Source: Fennellomyces sp. T-0311
Taxonomy: Eukaryota; Mucoromycota; Mucoromycetes; Mucorales; Lichtheimiaceae
Direction of reading: 5' to 3'
NCBI GenBank assembly: GCA_025266875.1
Contig: JALLLT010000009.1
Span: 620,001-684,000, forward strand
DNA: 64,000 nt
Shown here: positions 63,533 through 64,000 of the stretch, piece after piece
How positions within the stretch are numbered: the stretch's first letter is position 1
Layout of the letters: the number at the start of each line of letters is the position of its first letter
Notes under the pieces: generated by a model
What the model was told of the DNA's origin: nothing
The model's input: the letters and a program-made list of their open reading frames with translations, nothing else
Database searches by the model: none
Position numbers and translations under genes: made by a program

Positions 63533-64000
63533 TAAGCTCAGTCGAAAGAAGCAGAGCAAGCTTATTAGAACAACTTGTCAAAATATAACGAAAAGTTAGG
63601 TTAGGTTGTCGCAACCTATTTGCTCTTTATTCTAGTAGACAATATGGGCTACTTGCTAAATACTCAATCTTAACGCATATTAAAGAATGTTAAATTTACG
63701 GATATAACAATATTGTAACTCCTTCAAGTGTTATGAAAGTTGCGTTCAAAACAACAGAGTAATTTATCGATTTATACATGTGAATGAATGATAAAGCAAC
63801 GATGATAGTACTATACTATCGCCCAGGATTATCTTGGGAAAGTGATGACAGACTAGGGTATTTTAATTCCTGGCAGAGTCGATTACGTGTGTGCGACGTG
63901 TGTACTTAACTTATTACGTGGTAAATGTCAGGAGTTTAGTTTCATGGGGTCAGCTGATAAAGCTCACGAGCAACATCCATTAAATTGAGATTAATCAAAA
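63533..64000. other. Right-edge intergenic, no gene seen
   Basis: Up to the window edge. It contains GTTAGGTTAGG at 63596-63606, too short to call telomeric. No gene recognised. Confidence 0.4.

Noticed and set aside
63596..63606. GTTAGGTTAGG, resembling telomere repeat
   Set aside because: Only two units, inside otherwise ordinary AT-rich sequence.
63315..63614. Long hydrophobic minus-strand frame (repeated LLFAFCFC)
   Set aside because: It is the translation of the A/C tandem repeat, not a membrane protein.

Overview
The window looks like chromosomal DNA of an early-diverging filamentous fungus, most likely Mucoromycota (Mucorales-like). The basis is short GT-AG introns of roughly 40-100 bp in nearly every gene, a fungal set of core genes packed on both strands, and gaps of AT-rich DNA with no visible coding. 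No rRNA, tRNA or CRISPR was recognised. Gene models were built by reading splice junctions by eye, so interior exon borders are approximate while most starts and stops are read directly.

Layout. 0-7 kb: a possible 3' end of a gene at the very left edge, a small unrecognised five-exon gene (577-1265, -), a vacuolar Ca2+/H+ exchanger (2926-4701, -), then an empty AT-rich gap. 7-11.2 kb: an intron-containing Fanzor (eukaryotic TnpB-like, RuvC-fold) gene on the minus strand (7246-10460). Strong hairpins lie just past its stop codon, and a damaged AT-hook/acidic reading frame lies upstream. This is the one clear mobile-element-derived block. 11.4-14 kb: an unrecognised + strand gene and the methionine-salvage dehydratase MDE1. 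15.7-20.8 kb: lipid metabolism and mitochondria (peroxisomal acyl-CoA oxidase, DGAT1-type acyltransferase, SDH assembly factor 4). 21.3-30 kb: Spo7, a two-membrane-segment protein, a small unknown, the Dim1 rRNA dimethylase, and a Ser-rich protein with a candidate AIM/LIR motif.

30.5-39 kb: an FAD amine oxidase, a dienelactone-hydrolase-family protein, tRNA thiolation factor Ncs2/Ctu2 and a UBA-UAS-UIM-UBX protein (Ubx5/UBXD7-like). 39-41.9 kb is empty. 41.9-52.8 kb: a cytochrome P450, the farnesyl/geranylgeranyltransferase alpha subunit Ram2 with a tiny ORF just upstream, a forkhead factor, a possible small hidden gene, the GPI-remodelling protein Per1, an ING-type PHD protein and an acidic unknown. 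52.9-61.7 kb: mitochondrial GluRS, diphosphomevalonate decarboxylase, a frameshifted membrane-protein remnant, a PLP aminotransferase and a cyclase-family (kynurenine-formamidase-like) enzyme. 61.7-64 kb is non-coding and carries a 20-bp A/C-rich tandem repeat.

Functional links are loose, as expected for a fungal chromosome. Mvd1 feeds the isoprenoid pool that Ram2 uses for prenylation. DGAT1, Spo7 and acyl-CoA oxidase all bear on storage-lipid balance. The aminotransferase and cyclase are adjacent and co-oriented. Several gene pairs share short divergent promoters (DGAT1/SDHAF4, the small 26-kb unknown/Dim1, Per1/ING, acidic unknown/GluRS).
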